Source: JAGQTE01 sp964648005
Lineage (GTDB): Bacteria; Actinomycetota; Acidimicrobiia; Acidimicrobiales; Acidimicrobilacustridaceae
Length of the DNA: 9,027 nt
Direction: 5' to 3'
NCBI GenBank assembly: GCA_964648005.1
Contig: CAZYKR010000186.1
Span: 1 to 9,027 of the forward strand
The stretch's first letter is position 1, and the number at the start of each line of letters is the position of its first letter. The notes beneath the pieces were generated by a model. The model did no database searches. It saw nothing but the letters and a program-made list of their open reading frames with translations, and was not told the origin of the DNA. This document shows positions 1 through 6,902 of the stretch, in pieces. Both the position numbers and the translations under genes were made by a program.

Positions 1-642
1 GACGTCGGTCAGGTACACGAGCTTCTCGGCACCGAGGGCCGCAGCGATGGCGCCGGCGACCGTGTCGGCGTTGATGTTGTAGGCCTGCCCCGACTCGTCG
101 GAGCCGATGGTGGAGATCACGGGGATCAACTCCTCGGCGAGCAGCCGCTCCACGATCGCCGGGTTCACCTCCCGCACGTCGCCGACGTAGCCGAGCGCCG
201 GGTCGCGCACGTCGGCGACGATCAGCCCGGCGTCCTCACCGGAGAGGCCCACGGCGATCGGCGCGTGCACGTTGATGGCGGAGACGATCTCGCGGTTGAC
301 CTTGCCCGACAGGACCATGCGGGCGATGTCGAGGGTCTCGGCGTCGGTGACCCGCAGGCCGTCGCGGAACTCGGGCTCCTTGCCGAGGCGGGCCATGAGA
401 TCGCCGATCTGCGGCCCGCCGCCGTGCACGACGACGGGCCGCAGGCCGACGGCCTGGAGCAGGACCACGTCCTCGGCGAACCGGTCGGCCAGCGCCGGGT
501 CGACCATGGCGTTGCCGCCGTACTTCACGACGACGGTGGCACCGCGGAACCGGCGGATGTAGGGCAACGCCTCCACCAGCACGTCGGCCTTGGCGTGGCC
601 GGCTGCGAGCCGCTCCACGATCTCGTCGGCGGTGCCGCTCAT
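1..642 (-). CDS. argB: Acetylglutamate kinase ArgB (3' end outside window)
   Basis: Phosphorylates N-acetyl-L-glutamate with ATP, the second step of the acetylated ornithine/arginine route, in the cytoplasm. The 214 visible residues cover the N-lobe and the start of the ATP-binding half of an amino-acid-kinase fold. Visible motifs are the phosphate-binding KYGGNAM (about residues 40-46), HGGGPQI (73-79), GLRVTD (95-100), VNREIV (about 115-120) and YNINADTVAGA (188-198); the sequence stops at YLTDV where the window ends. The ATG at 642-640 overlaps the argJ TGA as ATGA, and a GGGGA Shine-Dalgarno lies at 651-647, so translation is probably coupled to argJ. About 34 residues, including ALPYIRRFRG, precede the first strand; this resembles the N-terminal helix of arginine-inhibited kinases such as the Pseudomonas enzyme. 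Feedback inhibition by arginine is therefore likely but inferred. Confidence 0.97.
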   Translation of the reverse strand, partial: MSGTADEIVERLAAGHAKADVLVEALPYIRRFRGATVVVKYGGNAMVDPALADRFAEDVVLLQAVGLRPVVVHGGGPQIGDLMARLGKEPEFRDGLRVTDAETLDIARMVLSGKVNREIVSAINVHAPIAVGLSGEDAGLIVADVRDPALGYVGDVREVNPAIVERLLAEELIPVISTIGSDESGQAYNINADTVAGAIAAALGAEKLVYLTDV

Positions 643-1808
643 GACGTCCCCATGTTCTCGTCGACGTACGCATGCGTCAGGTCGTTGGTGAACAGCTCGG
701 CGCGCCCGGAGCCGAGGCCCAGGTCGGCCACGACGTAGATGTCGCGCTGTGCCATGTGGTCGGCGACCGCGGCCCGGTCGTGGTCGATCTCGACGCCCCC
801 GGCCGCGACGACATGGCCGCCGTAGCTGATCGAGATCCGGGTCTGATCGAAGGCGATGCCGGCGGACCCGAGCTCGCTGGCGATCCGTCCCCAGTAGGGG
901 TCGGCGCCGTACCACGAGCACTTGCACAGGTTGGAGTCGGCCACCTTGCGGGCGCCGCGTGCCGCCTCGTCGTCGTCGGCGGCGCCGACGACTTCGAGGT
1001 GGACCGACTTCGTGGCGCCCTCGGCGTCGGCGACCATCATCTGGGCCAGCGCCTGGCACGCCTCGGTCACCGCCGCCCGGAGGGCATCCGCCGTCGGCTC
1101 GTCCGCGCGACCGCTGGCCAGCAGCAGGACCGTGTCGTTGGTCGAGGTGCAGCCGTCGGTCGTCATGACGTTGAAGCTGGCGTCGACCGCTGCGCGCAGC
1201 ACGTCGTGGAGCACCTCCGGCGAGGCGACGGCGTCGGTCGTGACGACGGCGAGCATCGTCGCCATGTTCGGCGCCAGCATGGCAGCGCCCTTGGCCATGG
1301 CACCGACGGTGAACCCGTCGGCGGCGATGACGACCTCTTTGGCGAACGTGTCCGTGGTGCGGATGGCTTCGGCGGCCGAGTGACCGGCCTCGGCGTCACC
1401 GGTGGCCTCCGCCACCAGGGCGGGCGCGGCGTCGACGATGCGCTGCGCCGGCAGCGGGATGCCGATCAGGCCCGTCGAGCAGACCAGCACGGCATCGCCG
1501 GCTGCGCCGAGCGCGGCGGCGACCGCGTCGACCATGGCTTCGGCGTCGGCGTACCCGGCTGCGCCGGTGGCGGCGTTGGCGTTCCCGCTGTTGAGCACCA
1601 CGGCGGCGGCATGCCCTCCCGTCGCCTCGAGGTTCCGGCGAGACACGAGCACGGGCGCCGCCGTCATCTTGTTCTGCGTGAACACGCCGGCGGCGGTGAC
1701 CGGCTTGGCATCGTCGGTGGCGACGAGCGCCAGATCGAGCGCCCCGGAGTCCTTCACGCCGCAGGCGATGCCCGAGGCCACGAAACCGGCTGGTGCGGTG
1801 ACAGACAT
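639..1808 (-). CDS. argJ: Glutamate N-acetyltransferase / ornithine acetyltransferase ArgJ
   Basis: Moves the acetyl group from N-acetylornithine to glutamate, closing the cyclic arginine route; some family members also use acetyl-CoA. The 389-residue protein is full length. ArgJ precursors cut themselves into alpha and beta chains before a conserved Thr. Here the motif is KGAAM (173-177) followed by APNMATML, which places the nucleophile at Thr184. Other family signatures are NSGNAN (73-78), STG (111-113, oxyanion-hole region), DAEGATK, GADPYWGRI and the C-terminal YVDEN. Whether the enzyme is mono- or bifunctional cannot be read from the sequence; no argA-type synthase lies in the window. 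The ATG is 9 nt after the argC stop with only a weak GAGA ahead of it, and the TGA overlaps the argB start. Position within argCJB supports arginine-repressed operon expression. Confidence 0.97.
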   Translation of the reverse strand: MSVTAPAGFVASGIACGVKDSGALDLALVATDDAKPVTAAGVFTQNKMTAAPVLVSRRNLEATGGHAAAVVLNSGNANAATGAAGYADAEAMVDAVAAALGAAGDAVLVCSTGLIGIPLPAQRIVDAAPALVAEATGDAEAGHSAAEAIRTTDTFAKEVVIAADGFTVGAMAKGAAMLAPNMATMLAVVTTDAVASPEVLHDVLRAAVDASFNVMTTDGCTSTNDTVLLLASGRADEPTADALRAAVTEACQALAQMMVADAEGATKSVHLEVVGAADDDEAARGARKVADSNLCKCSWYGADPYWGRIASELGSAGIAFDQTRISISYGGHVVAAGGVEIDHDRAAVADHMAQRDIYVVADLGLGSGRAELFTNDLTHAYVDENMGTS

Positions 1809-1817
1809 GGCGATCTC

Positions 1818-2852
1818 TCAGGGGTACAGCCCGGTGACGGGCAGGCCGGTCGGCTCGTCGAGACCGAGGGACAGGTTGGCACACTGGACCGCCTGGCCGG
1901 CGGCCCCCTTGACGAGGTTGTCGAGCGCCCCGAGCGCTACGACCGTGCCTGTGCGCGCATCGAGGTGCACGGCCACGTGCACGCTGTTGGAGCCGGCGGT
2001 GGCCTTGGTCGAGGGCGACCCGTTGACCACGGTGACGAATGGCTCGGCGTCGTAGGCATCGTGGTACAGCGCGTCGAGCTGCGCCTGGGTGAGCGCGGTC
2101 GTCGGCCGGGCGTAGCAGGTGGCGAGGATGCCCCGGTTCATCGGGGCCAGGTGCGGGGTGAAGAGCACCTGGACATGCTCGCCGCCTACCCGGGTGAGCC
2201 CCTGCTCCATCTCGGGCGTGTGCCGGTGGGTCAGTAGGCCATAGGCGGTGAAGTCCTCGTCGACGGTGCAGAACGAGGTGTTGGGCTTGGGCGGCCGACC
2301 GGCGCCGGACACGCCGCTGGCGGCGTCGACGATGATGCCGGTCGCCTCGACCACGCCGGCGCGCAGCAACGGCGCCAGCGCCAGCATGGCCGTCGTCGGG
2401 TAGCAGCCCGGCACGGCGATGCGGGTGGCGTTGCGCAGGTCGTCGCGAAACAGCTCGGGTTGGCCGTAGACGAAGGTGTCGAGCAGGTCCGGCGCAGCGT
2501 GGTCCTCGCCGTACCACCGCGGGTACAGCGCGGCGTCGTCGAGCCGAAAGTCGGCAGCGATGTCGACGATACGCGCCAGGTCGTCGCCCCGCTCGGCGAC
2601 GAGCGACTGTGACTCCCCGTGCGGCAGGGCCAAGAAGACGACGTCGGCGGCGCTGAGGTCGAGGTCGTCGACCCGGTCGAACCGTCGGTCGCCGACGGCG
2701 GCCACCAGGTTGGGGTAGAGCGCGGCGATGGGCTCGCCGGCCTGGCTGGCGCCCGTGGCACCGACCACCTCCAGCTCGGGATGTGCCAGGCACAGCCGGA
2801 GCAGCTCGGCTCCGGCGTACCCCGACGCCCCGACGATCATGACGGCATGCAT
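1818..2852 (-). CDS. argC: N-acetyl-gamma-glutamyl-phosphate reductase ArgC
   Basis: NADPH-dependent reduction of N-acetylglutamyl-phosphate to the semialdehyde, the third step of arginine synthesis, in the cytoplasm. The 344-residue product has the usual length of the long (type 1) ArgC. An N-terminal Rossmann motif GASGYAG covers residues 8-14. The catalytic cysteine is Cys150 in PGCYPT, SGVSGAGR covers 179-186, and the catalytic-histidine motif HRHTPE covers 209-214. The ATG at 2852 gives MHAVMIVGASGY, the normal family beginning; an internal ATG at 2840 would remove the first strand. No Shine-Dalgarno precedes it, and a TATAGT -10 hexamer ends 6 nt upstream, so the mRNA is probably leaderless. 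It is the first gene of argCJB, with two ARG-box-like sites immediately upstream. Confidence 0.97.
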   Translation of the reverse strand: MHAVMIVGASGYAGAELLRLCLAHPELEVVGATGASQAGEPIAALYPNLVAAVGDRRFDRVDDLDLSAADVVFLALPHGESQSLVAERGDDLARIVDIAADFRLDDAALYPRWYGEDHAAPDLLDTFVYGQPELFRDDLRNATRIAVPGCYPTTAMLALAPLLRAGVVEATGIIVDAASGVSGAGRPPKPNTSFCTVDEDFTAYGLLTHRHTPEMEQGLTRVGGEHVQVLFTPHLAPMNRGILATCYARPTTALTQAQLDALYHDAYDAEPFVTVVNGSPSTKATAGSNSVHVAVHLDARTGTVVALGALDNLVKGAAGQAVQCANLSLGLDEPTGLPVTGLYP

Positions 2853-2866
2853 CGCACGACTATACA
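2853..2866 (-). promoter_or_regulatory. ARG-box-like ArgR operator, proximal site overlapping -10
   Basis: Minus-strand TGTATAGTCGTGCG shares 10 of 14 bases, in register, with the distal site TGCATAGAAATGCG. It is less symmetric than the distal site. The two centres (2859.5 and 2879.5) are 20 bp apart, close to the 20-21 bp spacing of paired ARG boxes bound by one ArgR hexamer. It includes the TATAGT -10 hexamer and abuts the start codon, so occupancy should block polymerase. Confidence 0.5.
2859..2864 (-). promoter_or_regulatory. Putative -10 element of the argC promoter (leaderless)
   Basis: TATAGT on the minus strand matches the TANNNT form of the sigma70-type -10 element, five of six to TATAAT, in an otherwise very GC-rich region. 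Six bases (CGTGCG) separate it from the argC ATG, so the usual 6-7 nt distance puts the transcription start at or next to the A of the start codon. No convincing TTGACA-like -35 lies about 17 bp upstream; that position carries the distal ARG-box-like site. The call rests on position and match only. Confidence 0.6.
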
Positions 2867-2872
2867 GGCATA

Positions 2873-2886
2873 CGCATTTCTATGCA
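2873..2886 (-). promoter_or_regulatory. ARG-box-like ArgR operator, distal site
   Basis: Minus-strand TGCAT-AGAA-ATGCG is an inverted repeat with four of five base pairs symmetric around a 4-bp centre. The flanking A/T pair at 2887/2872 extends the symmetry. The half-site layout matches the general ARG box (AAT-WWWW-ATT) and, from memory, the TGCAT/ATGCA type seen in Streptomyces. It lies where the -35 element of the argC promoter would be. ArgR binding is inferred from sequence and gene context. Confidence 0.65.
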
Positions 2887-2941
2887 TCCGATATTCGGCC
2901 CTGGCCTCACCCCGTCTCTGCCGCGTGCCGATGAGTACGCC

Positions 2942-3385
2942 ATGGTGGAGCCGGCGACCGACGATCCGCAACGCCGAGTCGCCGGAGGGCGCCGTCACCG
3001 CAAGACCACCGTGCTCGCCGCGACGGTCGTGGCGATCGCGGCACTCGGGTTCGCGTGGCTGTGGACTCGGCCCGGGACCCTCCGGTTCTGCACGTTGACC
3101 GCTGCCGGCTCGAACCCGGTTGCCGATACGCCGGAGGCGGCGGTCGATGCCTGGTGGGCCGCTGACGGACCATCGGATGCTGCCTACTGGCGCAACGCCA
3201 GCCGGCCGGTCGAGGGACCTCCCGCCACCAGGGACGACTTCGTGCAGATCGGCGACACCGAGTGGGAGTGGCGCTACAGCGAGACGGGTGCCGTCGGCGT
3301 CGCCGTCGGGCCGGCACCCGATGGAGGGGCGCGATGGACGGTCGCGGCGGTCAACGGGTGCGGGTACGGGCCCGAGCCCGGGTGA
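2942..3385 (+). CDS. Small Trp-rich membrane-anchored protein of unknown function
   Basis: I do not recognise this gene. The 147-residue product has an acidic start, then a basic patch (RRVAGGRRHRK, 11-21), one hydrophobic segment at about 23-41 and a roughly 105-residue tail predicted to lie outside the membrane. The tail contains PEAAVDAWWAADG (64-76) and a C-terminal part DTEWEWRYSETGAVGVAVG. There are eight Trp in 147 residues and only two Cys (50 and 140), both on the outer side, which could form a disulfide. No lipobox is present. I chose the ATG at 2942, with GATGAG upstream as a weak ribosome-binding site; an in-frame ATG at 2882 would run through the ARG-box region. Codon third positions are G/C-rich like the neighbours, supporting real coding. 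It ends 16 bp from the convergent pheT stop. A poor GATATT at 2890-2895 is the only -10-like match upstream. Confidence 0.65.
   Translation: MVEPATDDPQRRVAGGRRHRKTTVLAATVVAIAALGFAWLWTRPGTLRFCTLTAAGSNPVADTPEAAVDAWWAADGPSDAAYWRNASRPVEGPPATRDDFVQIGDTEWEWRYSETGAVGVAVGPAPDGGARWTVAAVNGCGYGPEPG
3367..3380. terminator. Small GC hairpin at the convergent gene ends (weak terminator candidate)
   Basis: CGGGC-CCGA-GCCCG forms a 5-bp stem with a 4-nt loop in the last codons of the plus-strand gene, about 20 bp from the pheT stop. It would form on either transcript. No T-run follows on either strand, so it is not a classical intrinsic terminator; factor-dependent or overlapping termination is as likely. 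Confidence 0.2.
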
Positions 3386-3401
3386 TGCGGTCGCGACGCG
3401 C

Positions 3402-5792
3402 TCAGCTGCGCAGGGAGGCGTCGTGGGCGGCGACCACGGCATCGATGACGCGTTGGCGCACCTCGCCCACCTCGTTGTCCGTCAACGTGCGGTCGGTGGC
3501 CTGGAGTCGCAGGGAGAACGCCAGGCTCCGGCAGTCGTCACCGAGCTGCGCGCCGCGGAAGACGTCGAACAGCGCCACGCGCACGAGATCGTCGCCGCCC
3601 GCAGACCGGATCGTCGCCTCCACCGCGGCGGCCGGCACCGTGTCGTCGACCACGAACGCCAGGTCGATGTCGCTCGACGGGTACCGGCTGATCTTGGCGT
3701 AGGGCCGCTCGCCGTGCGGCGCCGCCAGCACGGCATCGAGGTCGAGTTCGACCACCGCCACTCGTTCGGGGATCGCCCACTCGGCGAGCACAGCTGGATC
3801 GACCTCGCCGACGCCGCCGACGGCGACACCGTCGAGGAGCACCTCCGCGCTGCGCGACGGGTGCAGTCCGGGTGGGGCCACCTGCTCGAGCGTGATCCCG
3901 TGCAGCGCCAGCGCCTCGACCAGGGTGTCGAGCACCCGTACGGCGTGGCGTGCCGCGACGTCATCGCCGGAGCCCCCGGCCGCCGACGCCGTGGTGGCGA
4001 CGGCGAGGACCTCGCGCTCGGCCGGCATGCCGCCGGCCGGGTCGGGCGTCCAGACCTTGCCGATCTCGAACAGCGCCACGCCCGTGGTGCGGTGCGACGC
4101 GTTGTAGGCCAGCGACCGCAACAGGCCGGGGCGCAGCGACGTGCGCAGGACCGACTCCTCGACCGCCAGCGGGTTCAGCAGCGTGGCGGCGTCGCCGGGC
4201 AGCCCGGTCCGCTCGAGGTCCGCCGGCGCCAGGAACGGCATCGGCATCGCCTCGTCGACGGCGAGCCCGACCAGGACCTCGCGCAGCAGGCGCCGGTCGC
4301 GCTGGCGGGGCGTCAGAGTGCCGAAGCGCGCCGACGGCGGCATCGACGTGCCGAGCCGGCTGTAGCCGTGCATCCGGGCGACCTCTTCGACGACGTCGGT
4401 CTCGGTGGCCGAATCGAACCGGAAGCTGGGGATGACGACGTCCTGGGTGCTGTCGGGGCCGTCGGCGGAGCCGGGGAAGGCGAACCCGATCGGTTCGAGC
4501 AGGCCACGGATCTGCTCGCCCGTGAAGGTGGAGCCGAGCAGGTCCGACACCCGGCGGGTACGCACCGCGATCGGTGAGCGGTCCGGCAGGTCGCCGTCGA
4601 CGACGACCGTGCCGGGAGCCAGGCACGCACCGGCCTCGGCGGCCAGCTGGGCGAAGCGGCGTGCAGCCAGATCGAGCAGTTCGGGGTCGGCGCCGCGCTC
4701 GAACCGCATCGAGGCTTCCGAACGCAGCCCGAGCCGGGCCGAGCTGCGGGCGATCGCCATCGGCTGCCACCAGGCCATCTCGAGCAGCACCGAGGTGGTC
4801 GTGTCGGAGATCTCGGTCGAGGCGCCACCCATCACCCCGGCGATGCCGATTGCCACGTCGTCGGCATCGACGATCACGCCGTCGCCCGACGTCAGCGTCC
4901 GCTCGACGTCGTCGAGGGTCACGATCGTCTCGCCGTCGCGAGCCCAGCGCACGCCGAGGTGACCGTCGCGGACCTTGGCGAGGTCGTAGGTGTGGTTCGG
5001 CTGGCCGAGCTCGAGCATCACGTAGTTCGAGATGTCCACGATCGAGTTGATCGGGCGCATGCCGAGCAAGGTCAGGCGATTGGCCAACCACGCCGGCGAC
5101 TCCCCCACCGTCACGCCGTCGAGCACCCGAGCCAGGAAGCGGCCGCAGAGATCGGCGTCGTGGATCGTCACCGAAGCCCGGCCGTCGATGTCCGCACCCG
5201 ACGTCGCCTCCTGCGGGTCGAGCTGGGTGAACGGGACGCCGAGGCGTGCCGCCACGTCGCGCGCCACGCCGGCGACGGACATGGCGTCGGGCCGGTTGGG
5301 GTTGACCTCGAGGTCGTACAGCACGTCGTCGGCGATGCCCAACGCCTCACCGATGGGCGTGCCGAGGGTGGGCGTGCCCGGCAGCACCAGGATGCCGCTG
5401 TGATCGTCGCCGAGGCCGAGCTCCGTGGCCGAGCACAGCATGCCGTTGGACAGCTCGCCCCGCAGCTTGCGCCGCTCGATGCGCATGCCGTTGGGCATCG
5501 TCGTGCCGAGCGTGGCGAGCGGCACGCGGTCACCGACGGCCATGTTGAACGCGCCGCACACGATCTGCAGCGCCTCGCCGTCGCCGAGGTCGACGTCGAC
5601 GAGCTGCACCTTGTCGGCGTCGGGATGCGGTCGCAGCGCCAGCACCTCCGCCACGACCACACCGTCGAGGTCGGCACCGAGGTGGTCCATCGACTCCACG
5701 GCGAGGCCGAGGTCGCTGAGCTGCTCGGCGAGCTCGGACGGCGAGCAGTCGATGGGCGCGAACTCCCGCAGCCAGGACAACAAGACCTTCAT
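3402..5792 (-). CDS. pheT: Phenylalanyl-tRNA synthetase beta subunit PheT
   Basis: Beta chain of the heterotetrameric PheRS that charges tRNA-Phe; it binds tRNA, edits mischarged Tyr-tRNA and scaffolds the catalytic alpha chain. At 796 residues it is the usual bacterial length. Domains in order: N-terminal B1 (1-40), an OB-fold tRNA-binding domain (about 42-150, with HPDADKVQLVDVD and SNGMLCSATELGL), the B3/B4 editing region (about 210-390, with SIVDISNYVMLELGQPNHTYD split over 250-270 and MRFERGADPE), B5 (about 405-480, ending TDVVEEVARMHGY), a class-II-like core (490-690) and a C-terminal ferredoxin-fold anticodon-binding domain (about 700-796, from YPSSDIDLAF to TDNEVGEVR). The ATG shares one base with the pheS stop (TGATG) and has GAGG 8 nt upstream at 5804-5801, so the two chains are probably made by coupled translation in matched amounts. 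Confidence 0.98.
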   Translation of the reverse strand: MKVLLSWLREFAPIDCSPSELAEQLSDLGLAVESMDHLGADLDGVVVAEVLALRPHPDADKVQLVDVDLGDGEALQIVCGAFNMAVGDRVPLATLGTTMPNGMRIERRKLRGELSNGMLCSATELGLGDDHSGILVLPGTPTLGTPIGEALGIADDVLYDLEVNPNRPDAMSVAGVARDVAARLGVPFTQLDPQEATSGADIDGRASVTIHDADLCGRFLARVLDGVTVGESPAWLANRLTLLGMRPINSIVDISNYVMLELGQPNHTYDLAKVRDGHLGVRWARDGETIVTLDDVERTLTSGDGVIVDADDVAIGIAGVMGGASTEISDTTTSVLLEMAWWQPMAIARSSARLGLRSEASMRFERGADPELLDLAARRFAQLAAEAGACLAPGTVVVDGDLPDRSPIAVRTRRVSDLLGSTFTGEQIRGLLEPIGFAFPGSADGPDSTQDVVIPSFRFDSATETDVVEEVARMHGYSRLGTSMPPSARFGTLTPRQRDRRLLREVLVGLAVDEAMPMPFLAPADLERTGLPGDAATLLNPLAVEESVLRTSLRPGLLRSLAYNASHRTTGVALFEIGKVWTPDPAGGMPAEREVLAVATTASAAGGSGDDVAARHAVRVLDTLVEALALHGITLEQVAPPGLHPSRSAEVLLDGVAVGGVGEVDPAVLAEWAIPERVAVVELDLDAVLAAPHGERPYAKISRYPSSDIDLAFVVDDTVPAAAVEATIRSAGGDDLVRVALFDVFRGAQLGDDCRSLAFSLRLQATDRTLTDNEVGEVRQRVIDAVVAAHDASLRS

Positions 5793-6826
5793 CAGAACTG
5801 CCTCAGGAACCGGACGTCGTTGGTGAACAGCTCGCGCAGGTCGTCGACGCCGTGACGCATCAGCGCCAGTCGGTCGATGCCGAAGCCGAAGGCGAAGCCC
5901 GACCACTCCTCCGGGTCGATGCCGACGGCGGCGAAGACGTTGGGATGGACCATGCCGCAGCCGCCCAGCTCCAACCAGCCCGTCTGGGCACAGGTGCGAC
6001 AGCCCGCGCCCTCGCAGAACACGCAGTTGATGTCGTACTCCGCCGACGGCTCGGTGAACGGGAAGTACGAGGGCCGCAGGCGGGAGTGGATGGCGTTGCC
6101 GAAGTAGGCGGAGGTGAAGGCCTCGAGCGTGCCGGCGAGGTCGGCGAACGTGATGCCGCGGTCGACGACGAGGCCCTCGATCTGGTGGAACACCGGCATG
6201 TGGCTGGCATCGGCCGTGTCGCGTCGGTACACCCGGCCGGGCATGACGGCGTAGATCGGCGGGGCGACGTCCTGCATGACTCGGATCTGCACCGGCGACG
6301 TGTGGGTGCGCAGCAGCACCGACTGCGGTTCGCCGGCGTCGACGTAGAGGGTGTCCCACATGCCGCGCGCCGGATGCGACGGCGGGATGTTGAGCGCCTC
6401 GAAGTTGAACCAGTCGTTCTCGACCTCCGGACCCTCGGCGACCGTGAAGCCGAGGCCGACGAACACGTCCTCGAGCCGGTCGCGCGTCTGGGTGACGAGA
6501 TGCAGGTGCCCACGGGCCGGCGCGGGATCGAGCCGCTCGGTCAGATCGAGCCGCTCCGCCGACAGTTGCGCGGTGCGTGCCGCAGCCTCGAGATCGGCAC
6601 GACGAGCGACCACGGCGGACTCGAGCTGCGCCTTGGCGTCGTTGAGTCGCTGGCCCAGGGTCCGCCGCTCGTCGGGGTCGAGGCCACCGAGCTGCTTGCG
6701 CAGGTCGGTGAGGGTGGACCGCTTCCCCAAGACGTCGATCTCGACGGCGTGGAGGACATCGAGATCCGCCGCTGCGGCGATGCGTGCCGCCGCGTCCGCC
6801 TGGAGCTGCTCGAGCTGGTCGATCAT
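5792..6826 (-). CDS. pheS: Phenylalanyl-tRNA synthetase alpha subunit PheS
   Basis: Catalytic chain of PheRS, activating phenylalanine with ATP and joining it to tRNA-Phe. The 344-residue length matches Bacillus-type PheS. Residues 1-95 form the N-terminal coiled-coil arm. The class II core follows, with HPARGMWDTLY (151-161), RTHTSPVQIRVM (173-184), motif 2 around RVYRRD and FHQIEGL (213-219), and motif 3 FGFGIDRLALMRHG (313-326). The alanine that sets side-chain specificity (E. coli Ala294) is kept as Ala312 in GFAFGFG. A four-cysteine cluster CVFC-EGAG-CRTC lies at 268-279, just before TGWLELGGCGMVHP. The ATG at 6826 has GGGTGG 6 nt upstream (6838-6833). The 76-nt gap to the methyltransferase shows no -10 element or strong hairpin, so co-transcription from upstream is plausible. 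Confidence 0.98.
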   Translation of the reverse strand: MIDQLEQLQADAAARIAAAADLDVLHAVEIDVLGKRSTLTDLRKQLGGLDPDERRTLGQRLNDAKAQLESAVVARRADLEAAARTAQLSAERLDLTERLDPAPARGHLHLVTQTRDRLEDVFVGLGFTVAEGPEVENDWFNFEALNIPPSHPARGMWDTLYVDAGEPQSVLLRTHTSPVQIRVMQDVAPPIYAVMPGRVYRRDTADASHMPVFHQIEGLVVDRGITFADLAGTLEAFTSAYFGNAIHSRLRPSYFPFTEPSAEYDINCVFCEGAGCRTCAQTGWLELGGCGMVHPNVFAAVGIDPEEWSGFAFGFGIDRLALMRHGVDDLRELFTNDVRFLRQF

Positions 6827-6902
6827 CGAGCACCACCCTGTCCTGCACCGGCGGCGCGGTCCAATCCGATTCGGCCGCAGCACCCGGTGTCTCGATCGCC
6901 GG

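Noticed and set aside
672..2237. Long plus-strand open frame opposite argJ and argC (521 codons)
   Set aside because: It is antisense to two clear genes; its Gly/Arg/His/Val-rich composition is what the reverse frame of GC-rich codons gives. No domain or motif is recognisable.
2882..2941. Upstream ATG at 2882 as start of the plus-strand small gene
   Set aside because: It lies inside the distal ARG-box-like site, has no ribosome-binding site, and adds 20 residues with no recognisable feature; the ATG at 2942 fits a membrane-anchor N-terminus better, although the longer form cannot be excluded.
2837..3442. Minus-strand open frame opposite the small membrane-protein gene
   Set aside because: It overlaps both the argC start and the pheT end, is Arg/Pro-rich without a hydrophobic or domain pattern, and is less plausible than the plus-strand gene.
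3120..4577. Long plus-strand open frame overlapping the small gene and opposite pheT
   Set aside because: Arg/His/Gly-rich shadow of pheT codons that also overlaps the better-supported gene at 2942-3385 in another frame.
3402..6848. Apparent extended reading frame suggesting a fusion upstream of pheT
   Set aside because: The frame stays open only because stops are rare at high GC. The pheT family start is MKVLLSWLREF at 5792, and the upstream part is out-of-frame pheS.
6827..6902. Gap between the methyltransferase and pheS as a T-box or phe-type attenuator leader
   Set aside because: Only 76 nt long, with no terminator hairpin plus T-run, no Phe-rich leader peptide and no recognisable T-box sequence.
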